Shown: positions 18,319-28,826, counted from the stretch's first letter. The stretch is 64,000 bases of DNA from Acidimicrobiia bacterium (GCA_027494115.1 JAOSJL010000001.1:372001-436000), one strand, 5' to 3'. Notes: a model not told the origin generated them from the letters alone. Program-made: numbers and translations.

Positions 18319-19506
18319 CTACCGCGGTTCACGCGGGAGGCCGAGCACCCGCTCACCGAGAATGTTGCGCTGGATCTCACTCGACCCGGCGTAGATCGTC
18401 TCCGAACGCGAGAACATGAAGTAGCGCTGGAATTCGTTGAGATCGTACTCACCATCGGGCGACGGTGCCGCGAGCGCACCTTCGGGGCCGAGGACGTCGA
18501 GGGCGATCTCTCCCATGTCGCGGTGCCATGTGCTCCAATAGAGCTTGCCGATACTCGATTCGGGGCCGAGCACGCCCTTGCGGACCATGTTGGTGAGCAT
18601 CCGCAGACCGTTGTACTTCATGATCTGCACGCCGGCGTAGGAGCCGGCCAGCCGCTGGCGCAGAACCGGGTCGTCGCTCTTGCCCCGCTCCTGGGCGGCC
18701 GCGATCACGTCGGCGAGCTGGCGCTGGAACCCGAGCTGTTGGGCGAGAAACGCCGTGCCCCGCTCGAAGCCGAGCGTCGCCATGGCGACCTTCCAGCCGT
18801 CGTTGACCTCCCCGAGCACCATGTCGGCCGACGTGCGGGCCTCGTCGAAAAAGACCTCGTTGAACTCGGCGGAACCCGTCATCTGGCGCAACGGCGCGAT
18901 GGTCACGCCGGGTTGGTCCATCGGGACGAGCATGTAGGAGAGGCCCTTGTGGCCTGTTGACTCGGGGTCGGTGCGGACGACGGCGAAGCACCATGCCGCG
19001 TAGTGGGCGAAGGTGGTCCACACCTTCTGGCCACTGATGACCCACTCGTCGCCGTCGAGGGTGGCCCGGGTCTGGACGTTGGCCAGGTCGCTCCCCGCGT
19101 TCGGCTCGGAGTAGCCCTGGCACCAGAGTTCCTCGGCGAGCTGGATCTTCGGAAGGAAGCGCTTCTTCTGTTCCTCGGTGCCGAACTCGATGAGCGTGGG
19201 GGCGAAGAGTCCCTCGCCGAAGAAGCTCACGCGGCTCGGTGCGTTCGCCTTGGCGTACTCCTCACCGAAGATGACCTGCTCGATGATCGACGCATTGCGA
19301 CCGCCGTACTCCTCGGGCCACGACATGCCCACCCAGCCCGCTTTGCCGAGGAGCCGCTCCCATTCGACACGGATGTCCCACGAGGTGTCGTCGGCCGGAC
19401 CGGCGCCTCCGCCGACCTGGGCGTACTCGCCCGTCAGGTTCTCGGCCAGCCACTCACGCACCTCTGTGCGGAAGGCCGCCTCTTCGGGGCTGTCACGAAA
19501 ATCCAC
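18319..19506 (-). CDS. Acyl-CoA dehydrogenase
   Basis: 395 residues from GTG 19506, with AGGAGC five bases upstream. Motifs: WVGMSWPEEYGGRNASIIEQ, WCQGYSEPNAGSDLANVQTR (flavin/substrate site), GQKVWTTFAHYAAWCFAVVR, and the C-terminal MFSRSETIYAGSSEIQRNIL typical of the family. Length is normal. It resembles the larger partner of paired FadE enzymes and is co-directional with the gene at 17084. Precise acyl chain not visible. Confidence 0.9.
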   Translation of the reverse strand: MDFRDSPEEAAFRTEVREWLAENLTGEYAQVGGGAGPADDTSWDIRVEWERLLGKAGWVGMSWPEEYGGRNASIIEQVIFGEEYAKANAPSRVSFFGEGLFAPTLIEFGTEEQKKRFLPKIQLAEELWCQGYSEPNAGSDLANVQTRATLDGDEWVISGQKVWTTFAHYAAWCFAVVRTDPESTGHKGLSYMLVPMDQPGVTIAPLRQMTGSAEFNEVFFDEARTSADMVLGEVNDGWKVAMATLGFERGTAFLAQQLGFQRQLADVIAAAQERGKSDDPVLRQRLAGSYAGVQIMKYNGLRMLTNMVRKGVLGPESSIGKLYWSTWHRDMGEIALDVLGPEGALAAPSPDGEYDLNEFQRYFMFSRSETIYAGSSEIQRNILGERVLGLPREPR

Positions 19507-19573
19507 ATTCGCTCCTGGTCACGTGCTCCCGGCCACGCTGACGGTCGGGACGCTACCCGACCGTACCGTCACG

Positions 19574-21253
19574 TCACGATGCCGGTGGGGGCCGTCGCGC
19601 TCCGTTTCTCTCGGAGAATTCGGGCGAAGCGCCGAGAGGGCGCGGAACATCACGCAGCTCAGTGAGCGGTACGGGACGGCAGATACGGAACCCCTGCCCG
19701 AGCTGGACACCCACGGCGACGAGACGAGCGCGCTGCTCGTCGGTTTCGATTCCCTCGCCGACGACGATCGCCCCGACCGAGCGCGCGAACGCCGTCAAGG
19801 ACTGCGCAAGCGAACGGACCACGTCCTGGTCGATGCTGTGCGTCAGAGACATGTCGAGCTTGATGATGTCGGGAACGACACCCACGAGGTGCCTGAGGCC
19901 CGCGTGACCCGAACCTGCGTCGTCGATGGCGATTCTCATTCCCCGGGCCCGGAGATCCCGGATCGAGTCCTTGAGAACGACGTAGTCCTCGATGGCCTGG
20001 TGTTCGGTGATCTCGACGATGAGGCGACTCACGTCGACCGCGCCCAGGACGGCGGAGAATCGGGGGTCTGCGAGCGTCCTCGGCGATGCGTTCACGGCGA
20101 GCGCGACTCGCGGCGGAAACGCGTCGAGATCGGCGAGTGCGTTCACCATCGCCCGCAGTTCGAGCTGGACGCCGCGTCCGTGATGACGCGCAGCATCGAA
20201 CCAGACGTTGGGTGGATGCGCGGGCGCTACGTCGAAACGGGAGAGGGCCTCGACCGCCACCATCTCGCCGGCCGTCAGATCAACGATGGGCTGGTAGACG
20301 AGCCGGGGAGCGTCCGTTGCGAAGGCGCGCTCGAAGTCGCCGAGCCCGATCAGCGGGTCAACGCGCGGCGTGCGTTGCTCATTGTCGTCATCGACCAATT
20401 CGTCATCGGCCAATTCGTCATCGGCCGTGGTCGACTCCGACTGCAGATACTCGAGGATCCGTTCCTCGCCGGCACGTGCCGAGCGCGACACGGACAGCAC
20501 CGCGGCCAACATCCCAGCCGCCGGCACCACGACGATGGCCGCGGTCGCCATCTGCCCACCCCACCACGCGTTCGTCAGATCGCCGTCGACGAGCGCCCAC
20601 TCGACCGAGGCCCAGAAACCCACGAAGAGCCCGACCACGATCCACCATGTCACCGGGCGCAACGCCCGCCGTCGCCCGCCGGCCCACGCGGCGACCGCAC
20701 CGGCGAAGAGCACCGCCGGGACCACGAGTAGGACGCGGGTCGGTGCCCGGAAAGCGCCGTCGTCGCTGACGAAGATGTCACCGTCGGGAACGACCAGGAC
20801 GGCGAGCACGAAGAGGGCGACGAAACCGACGCCGAGGGTGCGGCGCAGTCTCGTGGCGCTCGCCGACGTGACGGCGAGGATGGCGAACAGGGGTAGGGCG
20901 ATCCGCGCCGCGATCGCCAGGAGCGCGTGCCCGGCGCGGTTGGTTCCGAACACGCCCCCGCCCTCTGCGTACGAGGGGAACGTCAGGGCCAGCAACACCA
21001 GTGCCGCCGTCACGACCCCGAATCCCCACGCCATCCATCGCAGTCCGTCGTCGTCGAACGCGTCGGCCAGTTCGGTGAGCGTCACCGCTGCCACGAGTGC
21101 GGCGACGATCATGACGGCATTGAGCGCGACGGCTATCGCGGTGACGTCTCCCAGCCGCTGTGCCTGGTGGACACCGATCAGACTGCAGCCGACCACGATG
21201 AGCCCGGTCGCGAGGAACGCACTGCCTCCGATCGATGTCCCTCGCGACTCCAT
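19574..21253 (-). CDS. Membrane-bound EAL-domain (c-di-GMP phosphodiesterase) protein
   Basis: 559 residues from ATG 21253; the longer frame would run into the divergent MBL gene. The first about 290 residues hold about eight hydrophobic helices of unknown sensor type. A short acidic repeat (ADDELADDELVDDD) leads to the EAL domain: VAVEALSRF, ALAVNASP, LIVEITEHQAIED, IAIDDAGSGHAG, IIKLDMSL, VVGEGIET and QLGQGF. All metal and catalytic residues expected of an active EAL enzyme are present, and no GGDEF domain is seen. Role: cleaves c-di-GMP to pGpG in response to an unknown signal (second part inferred). Confidence 0.88.
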   Translation of the reverse strand: MESRGTSIGGSAFLATGLIVVGCSLIGVHQAQRLGDVTAIAVALNAVMIVAALVAAVTLTELADAFDDDGLRWMAWGFGVVTAALVLLALTFPSYAEGGGVFGTNRAGHALLAIAARIALPLFAILAVTSASATRLRRTLGVGFVALFVLAVLVVPDGDIFVSDDGAFRAPTRVLLVVPAVLFAGAVAAWAGGRRRALRPVTWWIVVGLFVGFWASVEWALVDGDLTNAWWGGQMATAAIVVVPAAGMLAAVLSVSRSARAGEERILEYLQSESTTADDELADDELVDDDNEQRTPRVDPLIGLGDFERAFATDAPRLVYQPIVDLTAGEMVAVEALSRFDVAPAHPPNVWFDAARHHGRGVQLELRAMVNALADLDAFPPRVALAVNASPRTLADPRFSAVLGAVDVSRLIVEITEHQAIEDYVVLKDSIRDLRARGMRIAIDDAGSGHAGLRHLVGVVPDIIKLDMSLTHSIDQDVVRSLAQSLTAFARSVGAIVVGEGIETDEQRARLVAVGVQLGQGFRICRPVPLTELRDVPRPLGASPEFSERNGARRPPPAS

Positions 21254-21342
21254 CGTCTCGCCGTTCCCCCGGGGTCCGTCCCCGTTTCGCCAAGGCTGTT
21301 TCGCCGAGCCCGTTCGCGAGCCTAGGACGCTACGCTGCGAAC

Positions 21343-21951
21343 GTGAGACCTGCCCACTACGACGACGCCGCCGTTCGGGTCGAAAAGCTGGTCGTCGGAC
21401 CATTCGAGAACAACGTGTTCCTGGTCCGGTGCAAGAACACTGGCGACGCGGTCATCATCGATGCCGCCAACGAACACGACCTCCTGCTCGAGGTCTGTCG
21501 AGCGAGCGGTGTGCGGCGGGTACTCACCACCCACGGACACTGGGACCACATCCAAGCGGTCACCGAGATGCGCAATGCCGGGATCGACGTGGGGATCGCC
21601 CCCGACGACTCATCCATGCTCCCCGCCTACGACTTCACGATCGACGACGGCGACGTCATCGAAGTCGGCGATCTCCGGCTCCGCACGTTGCACACGCCGG
21701 GGCACACGCCGGGGTCACTCTGCTTCGTGGTGGACGACACGCCGCTGGCGTTCTCCGGCGACACGCTGTTTCCCGGCGGTCCGGGTGCCACCGGGCTTCC
21801 GGGTGGCGACTTCGACCGGATCATCGAGTCGATCGACCGGCGCCTCTTCACGCTTCCGCCCGACACCCTGTTGCTCCCGGGCCACGGGCTCGACACGACC
21901 GTGGGCGACGAGCGTCCGCACCTCCAGGAGTGGGTCGACCGCGGCTGGTGA
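21343..21951 (+). CDS. MBL-fold metallo-hydrolase (glyoxalase II-like)
   Basis: 202 residues. GTG 21343 lies six bases after TACGCT, a likely leaderless start, and gives the usual short N-terminus before VGPFENNVFLVRC. The HxHxDH metal motif is THGHWDHIQA. Further ligands are in LHTPGHTPGS, FSGDTLFPGGPG and LLPGHG. This set matches hydroxyacylglutathione hydrolase-like or related thiolester hydrolases. Substrate unknown. Confidence 0.87.
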   Translation: MRPAHYDDAAVRVEKLVVGPFENNVFLVRCKNTGDAVIIDAANEHDLLLEVCRASGVRRVLTTHGHWDHIQAVTEMRNAGIDVGIAPDDSSMLPAYDFTIDDGDVIEVGDLRLRTLHTPGHTPGSLCFVVDDTPLAFSGDTLFPGGPGATGLPGGDFDRIIESIDRRLFTLPPDTLLLPGHGLDTTVGDERPHLQEWVDRGW

Positions 21952-21957
21952 CACGCC

Positions 21958-21988
21958 ACGGCCGGGCGGGACCCACCCACCCGGCCGT
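21958..21988. terminator. Hairpin between convergent genes
   Basis: Arms ACGGCCGGG (21958-21966) and CCCGGCCGT (21980-21988) flank a 13-base loop, seven bases after the MBL gene stop and facing the osmoprotectant binding-protein gene. Confidence 0.55.
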
Positions 21989-21999
21989 CACGTGTTTGT

Positions 22000-22072
22000 C
22001 TTCTCAGAGGGACTTTGCCTGAGAGAGAATTCGCCTCAGCGCGTCGGCGCCCTCCACCGTCGGTTTCTCAGA
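22000..22072 (-). other. Hairpin region resembling part of a glycine aptamer
   Basis: On the minus strand, directly after the binding-protein stop, the sequence contains GGGCGCCGA, then CGAATTCTCTCTCAGGCAAAG. The conserved 3' half of glycine riboswitch aptamers is CTCTCAGGCAAA after GAA, and the middle has GCGCCGA, so the match is suggestive. The segment also forms a simple hairpin (TCTCAG 22002-22007 with CTGAGA 22019-22024), so a plain terminator is equally possible. There is no downstream gene on this strand for a riboswitch to control. Confidence 0.25.
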
Positions 22073-23018
22073 CGAGACCGGCGCGCTCGAGGAACGACGT
22101 CGCCACCTCGGTCGGCTCCTTCTGCTCCTCGGTCACCTCGGCGTTCATCTGGTTGTACTCCTCGGTGGTGATAGCAGCGGACACCTCGTTGAGCAGCGTG
22201 TTCAGCTCGTCGGTGTCGACCTCCTCACGAACCAGCACGACCGGGTTGTCAGCACCCTGGAGGCCCTTGTCGTCCTCGAGCAGCACCACGCCGTCGGGAA
22301 TGACGCTGGAACCCGTGAACAGCACGCCGACGTCGATGACGCCGTCGGTCAGGTTCTGCGCCGTGATCGGCCCGCCCACGTCGAGCTTCTCGACGGACGC
22401 GAACTCGATACCGTAGACACTCTGGAGTCCGAGCAGACAGGGTTCGCGTTCCTCGCACTCGGGTGGTCCACCCAGCGTCAGGTCGCTCGACACCTCGGCG
22501 AGATCTGACAGCGTTTCCACACCCAGCTCTTCGGCCCGTTCTTCGGTCATGTAGAAACCGTTCACGTCGACCGCGGGTGCGGCCTCGGTCACCACGACGC
22601 CGTCGGCCTTCGCCGCCTCGGCGAGTGCGGCGTTGGTCTCCTCGACGTCACTCGTCGGAGTTCCGTCGAACGACGTCGCCAGAACGGTCCCCTGGAATTC
22701 GGGATAGAGGTCGATCTCGCCCGACGTCAATGCCGGATAGATGATCTCGGTTCCGCCCAGGTTCTCGCTGTAGCTGATGTCGTAGCCGTCGGCCTCGAGA
22801 GCCTGCCCGTAGATCTGGCCCAGAATCTGTGCCCCGGGAAAGTCCTTGGAGCCGACCGTGAGGCTTCCCTTGTCGCTTCCACCCGACGACGTACTGCTCG
22901 TGTCATCGGTGCTGCTGCTGTCGTCGCTGCTGCACGCAGCGACGATCAACGCGAACGCCACGACCATCGCGCCGAGCGAGAGACCACTTCTGCGGAGACG
23001 TTGCTTTCGTCGGAACAT
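22068..23018 (-). CDS. Osmoprotectant ABC transporter substrate-binding lipoprotein (OpuC/ProX type)
   Basis: 316 residues. Signal peptide with lipobox (ALIVAAC), then a Ser/Asp-rich linker. The mature part has TVGSKDFPGAQILGQIYGQA, ENLGGTEIIYPALTSGEIDL and YPEFQGTVL, as in OpuAC/OpuBC-type binding proteins for glycine betaine, choline or related compounds. It is the last of three minus-strand genes with two permeases upstream; the ATPase is divergent at 24697. Ligand cannot be fixed from sequence alone. Confidence 0.88.
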   Translation of the reverse strand: MFRRKQRLRRSGLSLGAMVVAFALIVAACSSDDSSSTDDTSSTSSGGSDKGSLTVGSKDFPGAQILGQIYGQALEADGYDISYSENLGGTEIIYPALTSGEIDLYPEFQGTVLATSFDGTPTSDVEETNAALAEAAKADGVVVTEAAPAVDVNGFYMTEERAEELGVETLSDLAEVSSDLTLGGPPECEEREPCLLGLQSVYGIEFASVEKLDVGGPITAQNLTDGVIDVGVLFTGSSVIPDGVVLLEDDKGLQGADNPVVLVREEVDTDELNTLLNEVSAAITTEEYNQMNAEVTEEQKEPTEVATSFLERAGLV

Positions 23019-23070
23019 CGTGCGCCCCTTCCTTCCGGGCGCGCGACGAACACGTCACCCGATATCGAGA

Positions 23071-23090
23071 TGTCCCGCGATCGCGGGACA
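23071..23090. repeat. Perfect 20-bp palindrome between permease and binding-protein genes
   Basis: TGTCCCGCGATCGCGGGACA is its own reverse complement and is flanked by CGAG/CTCG, extending the stem imperfectly. In the transporter mRNA it would fold between the permease and the binding-protein gene; such hairpins often set unequal expression of binding protein and permease. It could also be a regulator site. Confidence 0.5.
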
Positions 23091-23101
23091 ACCTCGGTTT
23101 A

Positions 23102-23888
23102 CTACACGCCGCGAGAGGCTGCAGCGCGCCCCGCCTGCCCGGCCTCGGCGGCAGGCTCGTCGTCCTCGACGAGCGTCAGCGCAGAGGCGTCAGCACCTGC
23201 CCGGAGACCGGCCGGGGTCAGCCAGCGCTGCACGAGAGCCAGGACACCCTCCACGGCGAGCGCGAAGAACGCCACCAGCAGTGCCCCCGCCCAGAGCTTG
23301 GGCTCACCGTTGCTCTGCTTGAAGCCGTCGATGATGTAGCGGCCGAAGCCTCCGAATCCCACGAACGCCGCAATCGTCGCGGTGGCCACGACCGCCACGG
23401 CCGAGATCCGTACACCCGCCATGATGAGGGGCACACCGAGCGGCAGCTCCACGCGCCAGCATCTGACGGCCGTTCAGACCCATGCCGCGCGCGGCCTCCT
23501 TCACTTCCGGGTCGATCTCGGCGATGGCCACGTACGAGTTCGTGAGCATGGGCGGAATCGCCAACGCCACGAGCACGAGGAACACCGGCAGGTTCCCCGG
23601 CAGACTCAACGGGAAAGGTTGGGGCCTGTTGCCTATCCAGATGACGAACAGCAACAGGAGCCCGAAGGTCGGGATCGCCCGTCCCATGTTCGCGACGTTC
23701 ACCGCCAGTGCCCCGCCGCGTCGGTAGTGACCGACGAGGACCCCGATCGGGAGCGCGATCGCGGCCGCCACGACCATGGCCCAGAGACTGATCTGGAGGT
23801 GCTCGAGGAAAAGCGAGGGGATTCCTTCGTCGCCCGACCAGTTGTCGGGATCGGTCAGGAAGTCGTAGACATCGGCTGCCAGGCCCAT
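23102..23888 (-). CDS. Osmoprotectant ABC transporter permease (frame broken once)
   Basis: ATG 23888 lies one base after the stop of the second permease gene. About six membrane helices. The permease loop reads YVAIAEIDPEVKEAARGMGL, the EAA motif contacting the ATPase. Two bases are missing in a GC-alternating stretch at about 23450-23458; restoring them joins GRQMLAR to VELPLGVPLIMAGVRISA, as in the sister permease, and gives 262 residues. Partner of the permease at 23890 and the ATPase at 24697. Confidence 0.85.
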
Positions 23889-23889
23889 C

Positions 23890-24634
23890 TCAGGTGGTCC
23901 CCCGGCGCGTCCAGGGCGTCACGAGGCGCTGGGTGAGCAGGATGAGCAGGTCGGCGGTGACGGCGAAGGCAACCGTGAGCACGATGCCCACCGTGATCGG
24001 CGTGCGGAAGCCGCGCTGGAAGCCCGCGTTCATCAGCGAGCCGAACCCTCCGCGGCCGATGATCGCGGCGATCGGGACGAGCCCGATGATCGTGACCGTC
24101 GTGATGCGAATCCCCGCGAAGAACGCGGGAAGTGCGAGCGGGAGCTCGACGCGCAGTGTCTGACGCCACGGCGAGTAGCCCATTCCCCGCGCCGCTTCCT
24201 TCACCTCCGGGAGACACGCCGTCGAGACCCGTCACGAAGTTCCGCACGAGGATGAGGATCGTGTAGCTCGCCAGGGGGATCACCACGGTGGTCGTGGAGA
24301 GCCCGGTGATCGGGATGAGGAAGGCGATGAGAGCGATGGACGGAATCGTGTAGAGAACCGCCCCGATCGCGATCGACGTCGGGTACAGCCACCGGAACCG
24401 CACGGCGAGCAAACTGAGCGGGAGCGCGATGAGGATTCCGATACCGACCGCGAGGAGCACCAACGTGGCGTGTTCGGTGAACTTGTCCCAGATGAGATCG
24501 GTGTTCCGCTCGACGTACGGCCACCAGAACCAGCGGTCGTTGATGTCGGTGGCGACGCCATGGGGCGAACCGAATACGGAACCGAGCGCGGAACCGGCAG
24601 TGGAGCTGAGTCCGGACAACCTCGGCCTCCCCAC
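23890..24634 (-). CDS. Osmoprotectant ABC transporter permease (frame broken once)
   Basis: GTG 24634 is the best upstream start but the exact one is uncertain. Helices from about residue 45 on; EAA loop at SPEVKEAARGMGYSPWRQTL, then LPLALPAFFAGIRITTVTII and AAIIGRGGFGSLM. An extra base at about 24207-24208 breaks the frame just before the EAA loop; removing it gives 247 residues. Divergent from the ATPase gene, so both promoters lie in 24635-24696. Confidence 0.85.
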
Positions 24635-24696
24635 CTCTGCCCGTCGGGCGGCGATGGTACCGTGGCGCGTCCCCGAGCGGGAGCGACCTCTCCTCC

Positions 24697-25866
24697 ATGA
24701 TCCGGCTCGAGTCGGTCTCCAAGCGCTATCCCAACGGCCACCTCGCGGTCGATGCCCTCACCCTGGAGGTACCCGAGGGAGAGACGACCGTGCTGGTCGG
24801 GCCGTCGGGCTGCGGCAAGACCACGACGCTCAAGATGATCAATCGGATCATCGAGCCCACCGGCGGGCGCATCTTCATCGACGACGAAGAGGTCACCGCG
24901 GCCGATCCCGTGCAGCTACGTCGCCACATCGGCTACGTGATCCAGCAGATCGGCTTGTTCCCCCACCAGACCATTGCCGGCAACGTCGCGACCGTGCCCC
25001 GGCTGCTGGGCTGGTCGAAGTCCGACATGGCCGGCCGCGTCGAGGAGTTGTTGGCGCTGGTGGGCCTCGACCCCGACACGTACGCAGAGCGGTATCCCGC
25101 GCAGCTCTCCGGGGGCCAGCGCCAGCGCGTGGGTGTGGCCCGGGCACTGGCGGCCGACCCACCCGTTCTGCTCATGGACGAACCCTTCGGAGCCATCGAC
25201 CCGGTGACGCGTATGCGCCTTCAGGACGAATTCCTCCGACTCCAGGACGAACTCAGGAAGACGGTCGTGTTCGTGACCCACGATGTCGAAGAAGCGGTGA
25301 AGATGGGTGACCGGATTGCCATCCTCGACGTGGGTGGCGTGCTCGAGCAGTACGACACCCCAGCCGCGATCCTGGGCGCCCCGGCGAACGAGATGGTGGC
25401 CGATTTCGTCGGTCGCGACCGGGCTCTCAAGCGTCTCAAGGTCACGCCGATCGATCTCGAGTGCCTCGAGCACCCTCCGACCGTGCAGCCCACGTCATCT
25501 CTCGAGGAGGCACGTCGGGTGATGGACGAGCAGGGCTCCGGATGGGTCGCGGTGGTCAACGGCGACACGAAGCTGCGCGGCCACGTGCGCTCCGCCAACG
25601 CCGGCGGCGGCGGACTGGTCGACGACCGCGTCGAGCGGGTCGAGGCGTGGGTGTCGATCGACGACTACCTCGAGAACGCTCTCGCGCGGATGCTCCTCAC
25701 GGACTACGGATGGGTGGCCGTCGTCGACGGCGACGAGTTCATCGGCGTCCTCACCCCCGACGCCATCTACCGGGCCCTGCGCTCCTCCCTGGACGACGCA
25801 TCTCCGGACGACACATCTCTCCACGACACATCTCCGGACGAACCGGGTGCGTCCGCCCGCGCCTGA
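24697..25866 (+). CDS. Osmoprotectant ABC transporter ATP-binding protein with CBS domains (OpuCA/ProV type)
   Basis: 389 residues. Walker A GPSGCGKTTTLKMIN, signature LSGGQRQRVGVARAL, Walker B PPVLLMDEPFGAIDP, switch His in VFVTHDVEEAVKMGD. Residues about 265-365 form two CBS-like repeats (VMDEQGSGWVAVVNGD and LLTDYGWVAVVDGD), which in this family sense ionic strength or nucleotides. A short Ser/Asp repeat closes the protein, from a small tandem DNA repeat at about 25790-25840. Energises the permeases encoded divergently. Confidence 0.9.
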   Translation: MIRLESVSKRYPNGHLAVDALTLEVPEGETTVLVGPSGCGKTTTLKMINRIIEPTGGRIFIDDEEVTAADPVQLRRHIGYVIQQIGLFPHQTIAGNVATVPRLLGWSKSDMAGRVEELLALVGLDPDTYAERYPAQLSGGQRQRVGVARALAADPPVLLMDEPFGAIDPVTRMRLQDEFLRLQDELRKTVVFVTHDVEEAVKMGDRIAILDVGGVLEQYDTPAAILGAPANEMVADFVGRDRALKRLKVTPIDLECLEHPPTVQPTSSLEEARRVMDEQGSGWVAVVNGDTKLRGHVRSANAGGGGLVDDRVERVEAWVSIDDYLENALARMLLTDYGWVAVVDGDEFIGVLTPDAIYRALRSSLDDASPDDTSLHDTSPDEPGASARA

Positions 25867-25928
25867 CGTGCCGGCGCCGTTCCTGCTTCCGTGGGGGTCT
25901 GTCGGCCTTCCGGCAGGCGATCCACGGA

Positions 25929-25964
25929 TTTACACTACGGACATAGTGGAATTAAGCTGGCCGC
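25929..25964 (+). promoter_or_regulatory. suf promoter with CACTA-N6-TAGTG operator
   Basis: TTTACA (25929-25934) and TAAGCT (25953-25958) make a -35/-10 pair with 18-base spacing, and the ATG of sufC follows the -10 by six bases (leaderless). The inverted repeat CACTA (25933-25937), six bases, TAGTG (25944-25948) lies across the -35 and spacer. Almost the same site, CACTACG....TAGT, sits upstream of sufB at 36209-36224. This is the place for a repressor sensing Fe-S status (SufR- or Rrf2-like), which is not encoded in the window. Confidence 0.6.
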
Positions 25965-26728
<764 letters not shown>

Positions 26729-26732
<4 letters not shown>

Positions 26733-27973
26733 GCCTCGACGTCAGCCTCGACGTTGCCGCGCTGCGACGCGATTTCCCGGTGCTCGAGCGCGAGTTCCAC
26801 GGTCATCGACTCGTCTACCTCGACTCGGCCGCGACGTCGCAGAAGCCCACATCGGTCATCGAGGTGATGGACACCTTCTACCGGCACACCAACGCCAACG
26901 TGCACCGCGGCGTCTACACACTCGCGGAAGAGGCCACGGCCGCTTTCGAGTCCGCCCGCGCGCGCATGGCCCGATTCCTCCACGCATCGACGCCGTCGGA
27001 GATCGTCTTCACCAAGAACGCCACAGAAGCCATGAACCTCGTGGCCCGGTCGTGGGGTGGCGCGCATCTCCATGAGGGCGACGTCGTGGTCCTCAGCCTG
27101 ATGGAACACCACGCCAATGTGGTCCCGTGGCACATGCTCGCCGCCGAACGCGGGATCGAACTGCGTTGGATTCCGCTCACCGACGACGGGTGCCTCGATC
27201 TCGAGTCGCTCCCGCAACTCCTGGAGGGTGCCGCGCTCCTCTCTGTGACCAGCCTGTCGAACGTGCTCGGTACGATCAACGACGTCCGGCACCTGGCCGA
27301 CGCGGCGCATGCCGCCGACGCGCTCATCGCAGTCGATGCCGCGCAGACGATTCCGCACGTCGAGGTCGACGTGACCGCGTGGGACGCCGACTTCGTCGCG
27401 TGGACAGGCCACAAGATGCTCGGCCCCACCGGCATCGGAGGGCTGTGGGCACGCGAGAATCTGCTGGAGGGGATGCCGCCATTCCTCGGCGGCGGCGAGA
27501 TGATCCGCGACGTCACGGTCGACGGCTTCACCACCAACGACATCCCGTGGAAGTTCGAGGCGGGCACACCCCCGATCGCCGAGGCGGTGGGGCTCGAGGC
27601 GGCGATCGACTACCTCGACGACGTGGGACTCGAGGCCGTGCGCCGCCACGAGATCGAGCTCACCGGCTACGCCCTCCGTGCCCTGCATGAACGCTTCGAC
27701 GACCGCATCACGACCTACGGACCGAGCGACCTGTCGATCCGGGGCGGCGTGATCTCGTTTCTTCTCGACGGGATCCACGCCCACGACGTGTCCCAGGTGC
27801 TCGATGAGGACGCGGTCGCCGTTCGTGCCGGCCACCATTGTGCCAAGCCGCTCATGCGCCACCTCGGTGTTCCTGCCACGACGCGCGCATCCTTTTATCT
27901 CTACAACGACGAGGCCGACGCCGACGCCCTCGTCGAATCGCTCGCACGCGCCGAGAAGTTCTTCGCCGTCTAG
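26729..27973 (+). CDS. sufS: SufS cysteine desulfurase
   Basis: 414 residues from GTG 26729, overlapping the sufC stop. Class II cysteine desulfurase: VYLDSAATSQKPTSVIEVMD, NVHRGVYTLAEEATAAFE, LMEHHANVVPWHMLA, PLP lysine in WTGHKMLGPTGIGG, and catalytic Cys in RAGHHCAKPLM. Removes sulfur from cysteine as a persulfide, passed to SufU encoded directly downstream. All key residues present and length normal. Confidence 0.93.
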
Positions 27974-28007
27974 CATCGTCACGCAGACGAGGAGTGACCC
28001 CACCACC

Positions 28008-28493
28008 ATGCCCGGCCTCGAAGACCTCTACCGAGAGATCATCCTCGACCACTACCGCGCGCCGCGGAACCGCGGGGAGCTGCCCTCACCGCCCGCGACG
28101 CGCGCTGAGGGTTTCAACCCCCTGTGCGGCGACGAGGTCGTGCTCACGCTCCAGGTCGACGGTGACACCGTGACCGATCTTCTCGTAGCGGGCCAGGGCT
28201 GCTCCATCTCCCAGGCGTCGTCCTCGATGATGAGTGCCGCCGTGAAGGGGAAGTCGGTCGCCGAGGCGCGACAGCTCATCCGAGCCTTCAAGGCACTCAT
28301 GTCCATCCACGAGTCCAAGCTCGGGGGCGAGGGAGACGATGCCGGAACCGAAGCCGACAACGCGCTCGACGGTGTGCAACTCGGTGACCTCGAAGCCCTC
28401 CAGGGAGTCGTGAAGTTCCCCGTACGCATCAAGTGCGCCACCCTCGCCTGGAACACCCTGGAACAGGGCCTGGACGAGACTTCACCTTCTTGA
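28008..28493 (+). CDS. sufU: SufU zinc-dependent sulfurtransferase
   Basis: 161 residues; ATG 28008 has GAGGAG about 14 bases upstream. Zinc ligands typical of SufU are visible: NPLCGDEV (Cys and Asp), GQGCSISQAS (Cys) and RIKCATLAW (Cys). The 18-20 residue insert that separates SufU from IscU is present around KALMSIHESKLGGEG. Takes the persulfide from SufS by ligand swapping and hands it to the SufBCD scaffold. Confidence 0.92.
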   Translation: MPGLEDLYREIILDHYRAPRNRGELPSPPATRAEGFNPLCGDEVVLTLQVDGDTVTDLLVAGQGCSISQASSSMMSAAVKGKSVAEARQLIRAFKALMSIHESKLGGEGDDAGTEADNALDGVQLGDLEALQGVVKFPVRIKCATLAWNTLEQGLDETSPS

Positions 28494-28605
28494 AACCACT
28501 TCCTCGGTTTCCCGCGGGTGGGTGTCGCTCCCCGGGTGTAGTTTTGGGGGCGTAGGGGACGCCTGAGATCTCACAGGCCGGGCAACCGGCGGAGAGGACG
28601 AGCTG

Positions 28606-28785
28606 ATGGATCAGCCGACCGACCTGACGAAGCTGATCGACGAGGCGCTCGAGCGTTTCGCCGTGCGTGATCTGGTTCAGGGTTCCGAGGTCGTCGACGT
28701 CCTCCTCGATCTGCGCGGCGCCGCGCTCGAACAGGACGAACTGGCCCAACTTCTCGCGGAAGAGTCCACGCCGCAGCCCACCTAG
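28606..28785 (+). CDS. Small acidic helical protein (59 aa), unknown
   Basis: Begins MDQPTDLTKLIDEALERFAV and ends at TAG 28783-28785. GGAGAGGA lies nine bases before the ATG. Predicted all-helical with an acidic face (VVDVLLDLRGAALEQDELAQ), no cysteines. Composition and codon use fit a real gene. It follows sufU by about 110 bases, which contain a small GCCGG-GCAA-CCGGC hairpin (28577-28590). Function unknown. Confidence 0.6.
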   Translation: MDQPTDLTKLIDEALERFAVRDLVQGSEVVDVLLDLRGAALEQDELAQLLAEESTPQPT

Positions 28786-28826
28786 CCAGTACCCGCGGCG
28801 CAGAAGCGGCCGAGGTCGAATACTCG

